A DNA stretch of 64,000 bases from CAVQHY01 sp963712465 (GCA_963712465.1 CAVQHY010000005.1:124001-188000), one strand, 5' to 3'. Counted from the stretch's first letter, positions 47,549-55,900 are shown. Translations and numbers: made by a program. Notes: generated by a model not told the origin, from the sequence alone.

Positions 47549-48721
47549 ATGAGAGACATCCTCGTGCTCTGCCCGCAGGAGCGGGATCTGACGGCGATCG
47601 AGTCGGCCGGTCTCGCCGACCGCTACCGCGTTCACTACGCGGGCACGGATCTCGACCAGATGCCGCTGTTCGATCCCGGTGCGTTCCTCGAGGAGTGCGA
47701 CCGGATTCCCGCGGACGCCGTCGTCGGCTCGAAGGACCGCTCGGCGCTGCTCGCCGCCCTGGTCGTGCAGCGCCGCGGGCTGCCGGGGCCCACGCCGCAG
47801 GCGCTCGTTGCCTGCCAGCACAAGCCGACGTCGCGCGCGGTCCAGGCGACCGCTGCGCCCGACGCCGTTCCCCGCTTCGCGGTGCTGAACGGCGACCCGC
47901 CGTTCGACTACCCGTTCTTCGTCAAGCCGGTCGTCGGGCGGCTGTCGATGAACGCGGTGCGGGTCGACGAGCCCGCCGACCTGCTTGGCCTCCACGAGGC
48001 CGACTGGTACACGAGCCGCTACGCGCGGATCGCCGAGCTGGCGGGATTCGACCCGTCGCTGGCTCACGGCTTCCTCGCCGAGGAGCTGCTCGAGGGTGTG
48101 GAGGTCACCTACGAGGGGTACGTGCACCGCGGTCGCGTCACGACGATCGGAGTCACCGACTCGGTCAAGTACCCGGGGACGAACAGCTTCGAGCGGTTCG
48201 AGTATCCGACGACGCTCTCCGAGGAGCAGGAGGCGGAGATGGAGGACGTCGCCCAGCGCGTCCTGCCCGCGCTGGGCTTCGACGGCGGCTTCTTCAACAT
48301 GGAGTTCTTCGCGGAGACGGGGCGGCCACTCCAGATCATCGAGGTGAACGGCCGGATCTCATCGCAGTTCGCGCCGCTCGTTCAGGCCCTGCACGGCCGG
48401 TCGACGTACGACGCTCTGTTCGACCTTCATTGCGGCGAGGATCCGGCCTGGCGCACCGGACGGCCGGACGGCGTGGGGGTGAGCTACTGCCTACGCGCCT
48501 TCGAGGACGCGTTCGTCGAGGCCGTCCCGGACCCGGAGCCCGGGCTCGAGGTGCTCGTCAGGCCGGGGCTGAACCTCTCGGCCCAGGGTGTCAACGACGC
48601 GATCAGCTTCCGCCTCGCGATCCTCTACGGCGTCGGCGAGACGCGCGAGGATGCCGTGCGGGTCTGCAAGGAACGTGCCCAGCGGCTCAGGTTTCGGCTG
48701 GCGCCGATGCCGGTTCACTAG
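47549..48721 (+). CDS. ATP-grasp family ligase
   Basis: ATP-grasp enzymes join a carboxylate to an amine or thiol through an acyl phosphate. The 390-residue protein has a pre-ATP-grasp domain (RDILVLCPQERD), the ATP lysine in YPFFVKPVVGRLSMNAVRV (about 120-138), a LAEELLEGVEVTYEGYVHRG segment, and the metal ligands in FFNMEFFAETG and IIEVNGRISSQF (about 262-273). The fold is close to carbamoyl-phosphate synthetase and BL00235-like ligases. It is divergent from the MetE-like/lyase pair. The 3' end overlaps the convergent MFS gene by 35 bp. Confidence 0.85.
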   Translation: MRDILVLCPQERDLTAIESAGLADRYRVHYAGTDLDQMPLFDPGAFLEECDRIPADAVVGSKDRSALLAALVVQRRGLPGPTPQALVACQHKPTSRAVQATAAPDAVPRFAVLNGDPPFDYPFFVKPVVGRLSMNAVRVDEPADLLGLHEADWYTSRYARIAELAGFDPSLAHGFLAEELLEGVEVTYEGYVHRGRVTTIGVTDSVKYPGTNSFERFEYPTTLSEEQEAEMEDVAQRVLPALGFDGGFFNMEFFAETGRPLQIIEVNGRISSQFAPLVQALHGRSTYDALFDLHCGEDPAWRTGRPDGVGVSYCLRAFEDAFVEAVPDPEPGLEVLVRPGLNLSAQGVNDAISFRLAILYGVGETREDAVRVCKERAQRLRFRLAPMPVH

Positions 48722-50180
48722 GAGCGAGCTCGCCGCGCGCCTCGCGGTTCGAGATTCCGAGCCCCGCGACGGCGGCGCCGGCGAAGGCGAGGCCGGCGGA
48801 GAGGAGCATCGCCGCCTGGAAAGCGTCCGTCGACGCCGATCGTAGCTCCGCACCCTTCTGATCCTTCGCCAGCGGGACCGCGTCGGCGACGCTCACCTGC
48901 GAGTCGAAGACGAGCGTGATCACGAGCCCGAGCACGGCGACCGCGATCAGGCTGCCCAGCCGGGACACGGTCGCGTTGACGCCGGACGCGATGCCCGCGT
49001 ACCGCTCGGGCGCCGACTTCAGCGCCGTCGCCGTGATCGGCGCGACCATCATCGCCATGCCGATCGAGAAGCATGCGAGCCCGGCGATGCCGAACGTCCA
49101 GAAGTCGGCCTTCTCCGTCATGCCGAGGTAGAAGAGGGCCCCGACGCCCATCAGCGCCGGCCCGCCGGTGAGAAACCAGCGCGGCCCGTACTTGTCGGAG
49201 AGGCTGCCGAAGCGCGCCGCGAGGAAGATCATCGCGAGGCTTCCCGGGATGTTCAGCAGCCCCGCCTCGAACGGCGTGAAGCCGAGGAACTGGAGGTAGA
49301 GCGACGAGTAGACGAACACGCCGTACAGCGACGCGTAGATGAGGAACGTCGCGCCGTTCGCGACGGCGAAGTTCCGGACGCGGAAGAGCCCGAGCGGAAG
49401 CATCGGGTCTGGGGCGCGCAGCTCGCGAAGGACGAAGCCGACGAGCGCGAGCGCGGCGACGACGAACGACCACCAGACGTTGCCGAAGCCGACGTCGGCC
49501 CCCTGCACGAGGCCGTACGTGAGCATGCCGAAACCGGTCGCGGCCAGCACCGCGCCCGGCACGTCGAGCGCGCCCTGGCGCAGCTGCTTCTGCTCGTCGC
49601 AGCGCCCGAGCTCGGCAGCGACGATCGTCCCGGCGGCGAGCGGAAGGTTGAGCAGGAAGATCCAGCGCCAGGACGACCACTCCACGATCGCGCCGCCGAT
49701 CGGGGGCCCGAGAATCGTCGCGACGCTCGTGAACGAGGTCCACAGGCCGATCGCCCTCCCCGCGTCCTTCCCGTAGACGGAGCGCAGCAGTGCGAGCGAG
49801 TTCGTCGTCATGAAGGCGCCCGCGACCCCCTGCAGCGTCCGCGCGACGATCAGCCAGGCACCGCTCGGCGCCGCCCCGGCCAGGATTGATGCGAGCGCGA
49901 ACCCGATCACCCCTGCCGTGAAGGTCGTCCGCCGCCCGTAGCGGTCGCCGATCGCGCCGCCGACGAGGTAGAGGGAGGCGAGCGCGAGCGAGTACGAGAG
50001 AAACACCCACTGTTGGCCGGACAGGCCGATGCCGAGGTCGTCCTCGATCGTGGGCAGCGCGACGATCACCACGGTCGCGTCGATGAAGGCGAGCGACGAG
50101 CCGAGCACCGTCGCGACCAGCGTGAGCGTCTTTCGCCGCTCGAGGGTCAGCCCCGCGCGGAATGCGCTCGTCCGGCCCAT
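48687..50180 (-). CDS. DHA2 family major facilitator exporter
   Basis: The 497-residue protein has about 14 predicted helices, as in EmrB/QacA drug-proton antiporters. Motif A is GAIGDRYGRRTTF (about 77-89). The second half has GSLSDKYGPRWFLTG, a repeat of motif A, and motif C-like ILGPPIGGAIVEWSSWRWIF. The N-terminal FIDATVVIVALPTIEDDLG is the DHA2 signature. The substrate is unknown; being next to the ATP-grasp gene hints at product export, though the genes converge. Confidence 0.9.
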   Translation of the reverse strand: MGRTSAFRAGLTLERRKTLTLVATVLGSSLAFIDATVVIVALPTIEDDLGIGLSGQQWVFLSYSLALASLYLVGGAIGDRYGRRTTFTAGVIGFALASILAGAAPSGAWLIVARTLQGVAGAFMTTNSLALLRSVYGKDAGRAIGLWTSFTSVATILGPPIGGAIVEWSSWRWIFLLNLPLAAGTIVAAELGRCDEQKQLRQGALDVPGAVLAATGFGMLTYGLVQGADVGFGNVWWSFVVAALALVGFVLRELRAPDPMLPLGLFRVRNFAVANGATFLIYASLYGVFVYSSLYLQFLGFTPFEAGLLNIPGSLAMIFLAARFGSLSDKYGPRWFLTGGPALMGVGALFYLGMTEKADFWTFGIAGLACFSIGMAMMVAPITATALKSAPERYAGIASGVNATVSRLGSLIAVAVLGLVITLVFDSQVSVADAVPLAKDQKGAELRSASTDAFQAAMLLSAGLAFAGAAVAGLGISNREARGELAPSEPASAPAET

Positions 50181-50251
50181 GTGCTGGAGGATACGGGGAG
50201 AAGGGACGGCGCCCCTTTGTCCTCAGCACCGGCCGGCCCCGGCGGCGTGCG

Positions 50252-50452
50252 TCAGGCCGCGGCTTGTTCTCTGGCGGCGTCGGCGCGCAGCCGCTCGCGA
50301 CGTAGGGTCAGCTCCCAGACACGTCGTGAGTCGCCGGCCAGCACCGCCAGCAGAAGCTCCTCGCCACAGCGCAGGCGCTCGCCGTCGATGGAGGCGCGGA
50401 GGTGGTCGACATCCTCAACCGGCACCGGGCGCAGGGCGGTGTTCTCGTGCAC
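50252..50452 (-). CDS. Small charged hypothetical protein
   Basis: A 66-residue frame begins GTG at 50452 after AGGAG at a good distance. It starts VHENTALRPVPVEDVDHLRA and ends with a Leu/Arg/Glu-rich helix (ELTLRRERLRADAAREQ). No known domain is recognised. Codon use resembles its neighbours. It is short and could be spurious, but the ribosome site supports it. Confidence 0.45.
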   Translation of the reverse strand: MHENTALRPVPVEDVDHLRASIDGERLRCGEELLLAVLAGDSRRVWELTLRRERLRADAAREQAAA

Positions 50453-50529
50453 TGGTTCTCCTGCTTCGCGCTGCTCACGCCCGCAGAGCGCGGGCTTGTG
50501 ATTCACATCAAAGCGCGGCGGCGGCGACT

Positions 50530-50557
50530 GCGGAACTGTTCTTTCGAACAGTTCCGC
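50530..50557. repeat. 28-bp hairpin palindrome
   Basis: GCGGAACTGTTC and GAACAGTTCCGC, 12-bp perfect arms, flank TTTC in the 147-bp divergent gap between the small protein and the next membrane gene. It may be an operator or a terminator-like stem; no T run follows. Confidence 0.75.
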
Positions 50558-50599
50558 GCAGCCGCTACTACCCCCGGCGGGCGGGCGTACGATCACTCC

Positions 50600-51040
50600 G
50601 TGGTCCGGGGGGCTGTTGGGGGCGTGATCGCGGCCGCTGCGTGGGCGGCGGCGGAGCCGCTGGCGCAGCGGGTCTTCGGAACCACGTACTCGGACACGCG
50701 CCTGATCGGCCGGCTCGTGACGCGCGGCCCGAAGTGGGCTTCCGCCGGTCTCGCGATCCATCTCGCGAACGGCGCGGTGTTCGGTGCCGCGTTCGAGGCG
50801 CTCGGCGGCCGGGGAGCCAGGAAGGCGATTGTCGCCGCCGAGCTCGAGAGCGCGCTGCTCTGGCCCGGCCTCGTGGTGATCGACCGCATCCATCCAGACG
50901 TGACCGGAGGTCGCTGGCGGCCGCTCCTCACGGACGACCGGGTGTTCGTCCAGGAGGTCGCGATGCACGCGCTCTTCGGAGCGGTGCTCGGCTCGATTGT
51001 CCGGTCGGACGCGGCTGCGTCACCCGCGGGCGGGGGCTAG
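50600..51040 (+). CDS. Hypothetical membrane-associated protein
   Basis: The 146-residue protein starts VVRGAVGGVIAAAAWAAAEP, has Gly/Ala-rich hydrophobic helices around residues 1-20, 45-65 (LAIHLANGAVFGAAFEALGG) and 118-135 (MHALFGAVLGSIV), and contains DRIHPDV between them. The pattern is that of small membrane proteins in actinobacteria with no assigned function. GTG at 50600 is favoured because the upstream frame runs through the 28-bp palindrome. Confidence 0.6.
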   Translation: MVRGAVGGVIAAAAWAAAEPLAQRVFGTTYSDTRLIGRLVTRGPKWASAGLAIHLANGAVFGAAFEALGGRGARKAIVAAELESALLWPGLVVIDRIHPDVTGGRWRPLLTDDRVFVQEVAMHALFGAVLGSIVRSDAAASPAGGG

Positions 51041-51218
51041 AGCCCGCGTCTCCGGGCGTCGCTGCGAGGGACGGCGCCCGCGAAGTCGAGCTCGCCCTTC
51101 GCCCAGGCTCGTAGCACTGCGCGGCGCCGCCAGCGACGGATGATGCCGGTGACCATGCCGCTCCATACGCGCCGTCGGGCGCGTTTCCTGCCTGTGGATA
51201 ACGCTCTACACTTCCTCC

Positions 51219-52796
51219 ATGACCGGGCCGGGCCGGCGGGCGCCGTACGCGTTCCTCTGCGGCCTCCTCTCGTCGATCCTTCCGGGGGCGGGCCAGCTCT
51301 ACGCGGGGCGCTTTCGGCGCGGGCTCGTCATGCTCGGGCTGGTCGCGGTGGTCGGAGTGGCCGCGCTCGTCCTGTGGCAGCGCGGGTCGGCGTTCCTCGT
51401 CGACCAGCTCCTGCGACCCGAGGTGCTCCTGGGCCTTCTGGTTGCGAACTTCGCGTTTCTCCTCTACCGGCTGTTCGTCGTCGTCGACGCCTACCGGATC
51501 GGGTCGCGGGCACGGCGGGCCACGACGACCGGGGTGGGCTCCCCTCTCGTCGCCGCCTGCTCGCTCGCCGTGCTCGTCGCGCTGACGGCCGCGCCTCACG
51601 TGGCCGCCGCCTACTACAACTTCCGCAGCTACGACGTGCTCGAGTCGGTGTTCGCCGAGGAGGAGCCGCAAGACGTCCTCGGCGCCACCGGCGACCCCTG
51701 GCCGCTCGACGGCGCGTCCGGTCCGGTGTTCCTGGACGACTCACAGCCCCCGCCGGTCGTCTCGCCTCCCCTCCCGTCTGCCCTGGGCCCCGCGACGGAC
51801 GGCGCCCGCCCCGACCGGCGCATCGGCGACGCCCTGAAACCGCGCGCCGCGGCCAGGTTTGCCCGCCGGCAGGAGGAGCTGCGCAAGCAACGCTGGGTGC
51901 GCGGGCTCGCAGGCGCGAACCGGTCGCAGGGAGGCGGCGGCTGGCTCAACCTGCTTCTGATCGGCGGCGACGCGGGCTTCGATCGGTACGGCCTGCGCAC
52001 CGACACGATGATCGTCGTCTCGATCCAGGCCGGGACCGGCCGAGCGGCCGCGTTCGGCGTGCCGCGAAACCTCCAGAACGTGCCGCTGCCGGGCGAGGCG
52101 GGCCGCATCTACGGCACGTATCCGGAGATCCTCAACGCGCTCTACCAGTGGGGCCACGCCCATCCGCAGTACTTCCGCGGCGGCAAGGATCCGGGCGTGA
52201 CCGCGCTCAAGCAGACGCTCTCCCAGCTGCTCGGCATTCCGATCCACTACTACGCGCTCGTCGACCTGCGGGGCTTCGTCGAGATGGTGGACGCGCTCGG
52301 CGGGGTCACGGTGACCGCGGCCGAGCGCGTCCAGGACAAGGTGTCGCCGCCGTATCCGGGCGAGGAGTGGATCCCGATCGACGTCCATCCGGGCGAGGAA
52401 TACCGCTTCGACGGCCGCGAGGCCCTCGCCTATGCGCGCTCGCGCTGGGCGACGAGCGACTACAACCGCATGCGCCGCCAGCGGTGTCTCCTCGCCGCGA
52501 TGGCCGGGCAGATCACCGTCCCGAAGATCCTGCGCAAGTTCCCGAGGATCGCCTCGGCGATCAAGAGCTACGTCCAGACGGACATCCCGCTCGGCCGCGT
52601 CCCCGACCTGGTCGAGCTCGTCACCGCGATCGACCCCGGGCGCTCCGTGGCCGAGAGCTTCGGCCCGCCCGGCTACTCGGTCGTCAACCCGGACGTCGAC
52701 GAGATCCGCGCGACCGTGAAGCGGATGATCCTCCTGCCGGCGGCCCAGCTGCGCGCGAAGTACGGGGTCCAGACGCTCAGCGTCGCCTGCAGCTAG
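51219..52796 (+). CDS. LytR-CpsA-Psr (LCP) family cell-wall ligase with N-terminal membrane domain
   Basis: LCP enzymes transfer polyprenyl-linked polymers to peptidoglycan. The N-terminal 130 residues hold several helices with the SSILPGAGQLYAGRFRRG motif common to TM2-like domains. The LCP domain spans about 245-490, with LLIGGDAGFDRYGLRTDTMI, the basic residues in GVPRNLQNVPLP, LVDLRGFVEMVDALGGV, and YARSRWATSDYNRMRRQRCL. A Pro-rich linker lies between. The 525-residue length is above typical LCP proteins because of the N-terminal extension. Confidence 0.88.
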   Translation: MTGPGRRAPYAFLCGLLSSILPGAGQLYAGRFRRGLVMLGLVAVVGVAALVLWQRGSAFLVDQLLRPEVLLGLLVANFAFLLYRLFVVVDAYRIGSRARRATTTGVGSPLVAACSLAVLVALTAAPHVAAAYYNFRSYDVLESVFAEEEPQDVLGATGDPWPLDGASGPVFLDDSQPPPVVSPPLPSALGPATDGARPDRRIGDALKPRAAARFARRQEELRKQRWVRGLAGANRSQGGGGWLNLLLIGGDAGFDRYGLRTDTMIVVSIQAGTGRAAAFGVPRNLQNVPLPGEAGRIYGTYPEILNALYQWGHAHPQYFRGGKDPGVTALKQTLSQLLGIPIHYYALVDLRGFVEMVDALGGVTVTAAERVQDKVSPPYPGEEWIPIDVHPGEEYRFDGREALAYARSRWATSDYNRMRRQRCLLAAMAGQITVPKILRKFPRIASAIKSYVQTDIPLGRVPDLVELVTAIDPGRSVAESFGPPGYSVVNPDVDEIRATVKRMILLPAAQLRAKYGVQTLSVACS

Positions 52797-52884
52797 GCCG
52801 GCCGGCGCGCCGCCGTGTGCGGGGAGGCCCTCCGGGCACGGGCGCTACCATCCATCGTCCGCGACCGGCGACCGGGAGGTCTAG

Positions 52885-53298
52885 GTGAACACGGTGGGAA
52901 ACACGGGGCCAGTAGGGCAGCGACGCGGGGTCGGGTTCGTGATCCTGATGTCGATCATCACGCTCGGCTTCTACACGTGGTACTGGGTCTACAAGACGAT
53001 GCAGGAGATGCAGGACCACACCGGGCGAGGCCTGGGAGGAGTCCTCGGCCTCGTCATCTGGATCGTGATCGGCGCCGTGATGGCGTTCGTGATCCCGTCC
53101 GAGGTCGGGAACATGTATCGCAGCGACGGCCGCGAGGCACCGATCGGCGGCTGGACGGGCCTCTGGCTGTTCCCGTTCGGTGTGCTGATCATCCCGGCGA
53201 TCGTCTGGTTCGTGAAGGTTCAGGGCTCGCTCAACCGCTACTGGGAGGACAAGTCGCCCGCCCCGCTCGCGCCCGCGCCTGCCGCGTCGGCGACCTAG
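52885..53298 (+). CDS. DUF4234-like small membrane protein
   Basis: The 137-residue protein begins with a polar stretch, then helix 1 (VGFVILMSIITLGFYTWYWV, about 16-35), helix 2 (LGLVIWIVIGAVMAFVIP) and helix 3 (LFPFGVLIIPAIVWFVKVQG), ending in an Ala/Pro-rich tail. FYTWYW is typical of DUF4234. The function is not known. It is the last chromosomal gene before the tRNA-Trp element. Confidence 0.8.
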   Translation: MNTVGNTGPVGQRRGVGFVILMSIITLGFYTWYWVYKTMQEMQDHTGRGLGGVLGLVIWIVIGAVMAFVIPSEVGNMYRSDGREAPIGGWTGLWLFPFGVLIIPAIVWFVKVQGSLNRYWEDKSPAPLAPAPAASAT

Positions 53299-53373
53299 AC
53301 GAGGGGCTCCCAGCAGTTCCGACGCCGCGCGGGCCGTGACCCGCGCGGCTCACGTAGCGCGGGGGAGGGGATT

Positions 53374-53424
53374 CCCAAGCGAGTCGTCATGGTCAGCGCG
53401 AGGCGCTGGCCGGACTCGCTTGGG
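53374..53424 (-). terminator. Long nested hairpin beside the tRNA fragment
   Basis: Outer arms CCCAAGCGAGTC and GACTCGCTTGGG (12 bp) enclose a second stem GGTCAGCGC/GCGCTGGCC with a GAG loop. Read on the minus strand it directly follows the displaced 3' end of tRNA-Trp, so it was probably that gene's terminator before the element inserted. Confidence 0.55.
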
Positions 53425-53428
53425 CCCT

Positions 53429-53471
53429 ACAGGGCCGGAGAGACTCGAACTCTCAACCCCCGGTTTTGGAG
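53429..53471. repeat. Distal attachment site: 3' tRNA-Trp fragment
   Basis: A 43-bp exact copy of 57918-57960, covering tRNA-Trp from its anticodon loop to the discriminator base. The homology ends abruptly at 53471, where the tRNA 5' half is absent. It marks the far end of the integrated element. Confidence 0.9.
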
Positions 53472-53812
53472 GCTGACGGGACGAGGTCCTCGCGCGCGCG
53501 ACTACATACCGTCGCGAGGGCCTCGTTCCTCTCCGGTGCGCTCAGGTGCGCACAGGTCGATGCCAGCTTCGATGCCACGTTCGTCGCCTCCGCTGGCGAC
53601 ATCACGAGTCAGGCCATGATCGCTCACCTCCTGCGGCACAGCTCGACCTCCGCCGCCGGCCCGCCGCCGGCAGCTCGCTGCGCTCGCCCTACGGGCTCGC
53701 CCCGCAACCCGCCGGCGCTATCGATCAGCCCGTCTCGCTCGTGGCCTTCGTAGACATGACGCTCCTTTTTCGTCATGCCTACACAGGGCGTCGGACACTC
53801 CCCGAGATCGTC
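53472..53812. other. Gene-poor end of the element
   Basis: This 341-bp stretch has only short frames of doubtful coding value. One plus-strand frame (53466-53753) has a possibly protein-like segment FDATFVASAGDITSQAMIAH but no start context. A CATGACG/CGTCATG hairpin with a T-rich loop lies at 53755-53777, downstream of the tetR stop, and may end tetR transcription. Confidence 0.4.
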
Positions 53813-54475
53813 TCAGCCCGGGTTGGTCAGCAGTCGGACGATGATCTGGCGTACGAGCGTTTGGTAGGGCAGGCGGAACGATGGATCGAGCGTGTCGAAG
53901 TCGCTCCCGCGGGCGAAGGTGGGGTGGTGTGCGATAGGGAGGAAGAGGAGGCTCACGAATGCGGCGGTGAGGAGCCGGGGGTCGAAGATCGTGAGGCCGA
54001 GGCGCTGGGCGTTCTGAGCGAGTTGGCCGAAGGCATCGGAGATCGCCGTGGAGGCGCCGGTCGTTGAGGAGAGGTCGTGGGCTCCGCGGAGGTTCTCCCA
54101 GGAGATGAGACGGGCGAAGGTGGGCCGCTCGTCGAGGAATCGCACGTAGCCGTCGATCGCCGCCTGTACGGCCGCTTCGAGATGTTGGTCGGGCACCTCC
54201 GTGGCCGACTCAGCGAGAGCTCTGAGGGGCCGAAAGGCGGCGGCGAGTGATTCCTCCCGAGCGTGCATCACCTCCCAGAGGACGGCCTGATAGAGCCGTT
54301 GCTTGGAGCCGAAGAAGTAGTTTGGTGCGGCCCTCGACAGGCCGGCAAGCTCAGCAATCCGGGCCAGGCTGACACCGTCGAAGCCGTGTTCGGCAAAGGC
54401 GCTTTCGGCGGCCGCGAGAATCGCCTGGCGTGACCGCTCCGCGTCCCGACTCGGCGCCGCCTGTGAGTTCGCCAT
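53813..54475 (-). CDS. TetR family transcriptional regulator
   Basis: The 220-residue protein has the TetR HTH at about residues 12-57 (AILAAAESAFAEHGFDGVSL and AELAGLSRAAPNYFFGSKQR) and an all-helical ligand domain (about 80-210). ATG at 54475 is preferred; an in-frame start at 54523 would add 16 residues. It is divergent from a gene whose promoter contains a 20-bp palindrome, the likely operator. A weaker A+T-rich repeat (AACTAGTT plus AACGTT) at 54525-54540 lies before tetR itself. The ligand is unknown. Confidence 0.88.
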   Translation of the reverse strand: MANSQAAPSRDAERSRQAILAAAESAFAEHGFDGVSLARIAELAGLSRAAPNYFFGSKQRLYQAVLWEVMHAREESLAAAFRPLRALAESATEVPDQHLEAAVQAAIDGYVRFLDERPTFARLISWENLRGAHDLSSTTGASTAISDAFGQLAQNAQRLGLTIFDPRLLTAAFVSLLFLPIAHHPTFARGSDFDTLDPSFRLPYQTLVRQIIVRLLTNPG

Positions 54476-54615
54476 CTTGTCGACCGTATCAGCGGGCACA
54501 CGCACGTGGGCCGCCAAGGTCATAACTAGTTGAACGTTTAGTCATGTGTCGTGGCCAGAATAGCCCAAGTGGTGAGGCACGCTGTTCGAGTTCGGAAGGG
54601 GCCCGTCCAAGCACA

Positions 54616-54644
54616 TTGAATCTAGCTGATCGATCAGCTAGTAT
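54616..54644 (+). promoter_or_regulatory. Promoter with 20-bp perfect palindrome in its spacer
   Basis: TTGAAT (54616-54621) and TAGTAT (54639-54644) are 17 bp apart. The perfect palindrome CTAGCTGATCGATCAGCTAG (54622-54641) fills the spacer and enters the -10 box. A repressor bound here would block polymerase. It lies between tetR and the 127-residue gene, so TetR is the natural candidate. Confidence 0.7.
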
Positions 54645-54675
54645 CCTTGGAATGCCATCACAGAGGAGGAGATCC

Positions 54676-55059
54676 ATGCGTCGTCTCAGCGAGATCAGGG
54701 CACACATGCACCAGAAGCGAAGCGTGAAGAGACGCCAGCGTCTGGCACATGCGCTCGAGTTGTCGGCAGTTCCCGAGCGCCCACTGTACGGGCGTGGGCC
54801 GCGGTACCTCGTCCACCCGACCGTGACCGTGGCCTGCGCGCCGGCGCTTCGTGCTATGGCGGCTGCGCTGCGGAAGGACACGTTCGTCCTCGACGAGGAA
54901 GAGGCTCGTGTCGTGTGGGCGTTCATCAGGATCGCGGATTCGCCCCTCTTCAGCCGGGACATCGCTGCAGCCGAGAGCGAAGCCCAACGCCTGCGAGACC
55001 TCGTCCTCGGGATCCGGACGGTTGCCGTCGACGACACGAGCTTGGCCCTCGCCGTCTGA
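54676..55059 (+). CDS. Unknown 127-residue protein under the palindromic promoter
   Basis: I do not recognise this gene. The product starts MRRLSEIRAHMHQKRSVKRR, basic and probably helical, has a middle segment YLVHPTVTVACAPALRAMAA, and an acidic helix VLDEEEARVVWAFIRIAD near residue 80. No catalytic motif is obvious. ATG at 54676 is chosen because GGAGGAG lies just before it; an in-frame ATG at 54652 lacks one. It is probably repressed by the divergent TetR protein. Confidence 0.65.
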   Translation: MRRLSEIRAHMHQKRSVKRRQRLAHALELSAVPERPLYGRGPRYLVHPTVTVACAPALRAMAAALRKDTFVLDEEEARVVWAFIRIADSPLFSRDIAAAESEAQRLRDLVLGIRTVAVDDTSLALAV

Positions 55060-55400
55060 ACCCCGCCGGCTCGTCCTTCACCCGCACTTCCACACGCAGG
55101 GAGGAACAGATCGATGCGTCGCTACCGCGACGCATCCCGCTGGTGCGTCCTCGATGCGATCCCTCGTGGCCGCCCACACCGCCAGACATTGCGTCTCCCA
55201 GAGCAGCTCGGCCACAGCCGCCTCCGACGGGGTGACGCTCGCCGACACGGACGACGCTTTACCTCGGCGTCCGCCGTTCGGCCTCGGGCTCGGCGGGCTC
55301 GGCCTCGTGCTCGCCGTCCTCGAACACGACCCCGAGTGCTAGGTGCCGCAGCATCGTGAGCGCGCGGCCGAACGTCGCGAGCGGAGCCCGAGGCCCGAAG
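55060..55400. other. Region with competing small frames
   Basis: A GGGAGGAACAG ribosome-like site precedes ATG at 55114, giving an 81-residue Arg-rich frame to 55359. In another frame 55154-55342 gives 62 residues ending in FGLGLGGLGLVLAVLEHDPE. Neither resembles a known protein and they overlap, so at most one is real. Reported without a call. Confidence 0.3.
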
Positions 55401-55735
55401 GTCGTTAGATGTTTGTGCGGGTTTACGGCAACGGCTTTCGGAGGTAGTTACGGCGTGGTCGGCACTTAGCTGACCCGAGGGCTCGGGTACGCGGCACGTG
55501 CCCGGAGCCCCCCGGAGGGGGGAACGGCGAGCGGCAGGTATGGCGGCCCATACGGTCGCTCACCGTCAACCGGGGTTCTGGACTTGTGCGGCACCACTGC
55601 CCGGGAAGCCGTGGAGCTTACAACCGATGACGGATCTGCGGCTTCGGCCGAGCGCGGCCGAGGAGCATGCGGAAGCGCGAGTGAGCCGTACACCTTACAG
55701 ACGTAAGCTGATCGACTTGAAGCGCGCCCGTTAGA
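55400..55735 (+). ncRNA. Candidate structured RNA or intron remnant (hairpin-rich, non-coding)
   Basis: About 340 bp with no convincing gene contain successive hairpins: GTCGGC/GCTGAC, ACCCGAG/CTCGGGT, CCCCCC/GGGGGG, a two-stem arm with GTATGG-CGGC-CCATAC inside GAGCG/CGCTC, CGGC-TTCG-GCCG and CTTAC-AGAC-GTAAG. A GTGCG near 55415 and a GGAGGTAGTTAC run recall the 5' part of group II introns, but no domain V or reverse transcriptase was found. The strand is a guess from the hairpin loops. Confidence 0.35.
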
Positions 55736-55900
55736 GGAACGCCGTAAAGGCTGCGCTCTCGTGGACTCCTTCGAGCATCTCGGCCGGAATCGAGCCCACG
55801 TCCGAGACGGGTGCCTTCTCGCCCGGGGCCATCCGGGGAGCGTGGAACGCGACCCTCGAAAGGAGTCCTACCCTGGGCACCGCGCCAGATGGTGCGAGGC

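Noticed and set aside
50530..50557. LexA/SOS box
   Set aside because: The half-sites GAAC and GTTC are one base apart instead of four, and no damage-response gene is adjacent.
53466..53753. Plus-strand gene at the end of the element
   Set aside because: No ribosome site, the start lies inside the attachment repeat, and the tail is low-complexity Pro/Ala/Arg.
55560..55620. Cobalamin riboswitch (CACCACTGCCCGGGAAGCC segment)
   Set aside because: The B12 box and upstream conserved segments are missing and the downstream gene is on the other strand.
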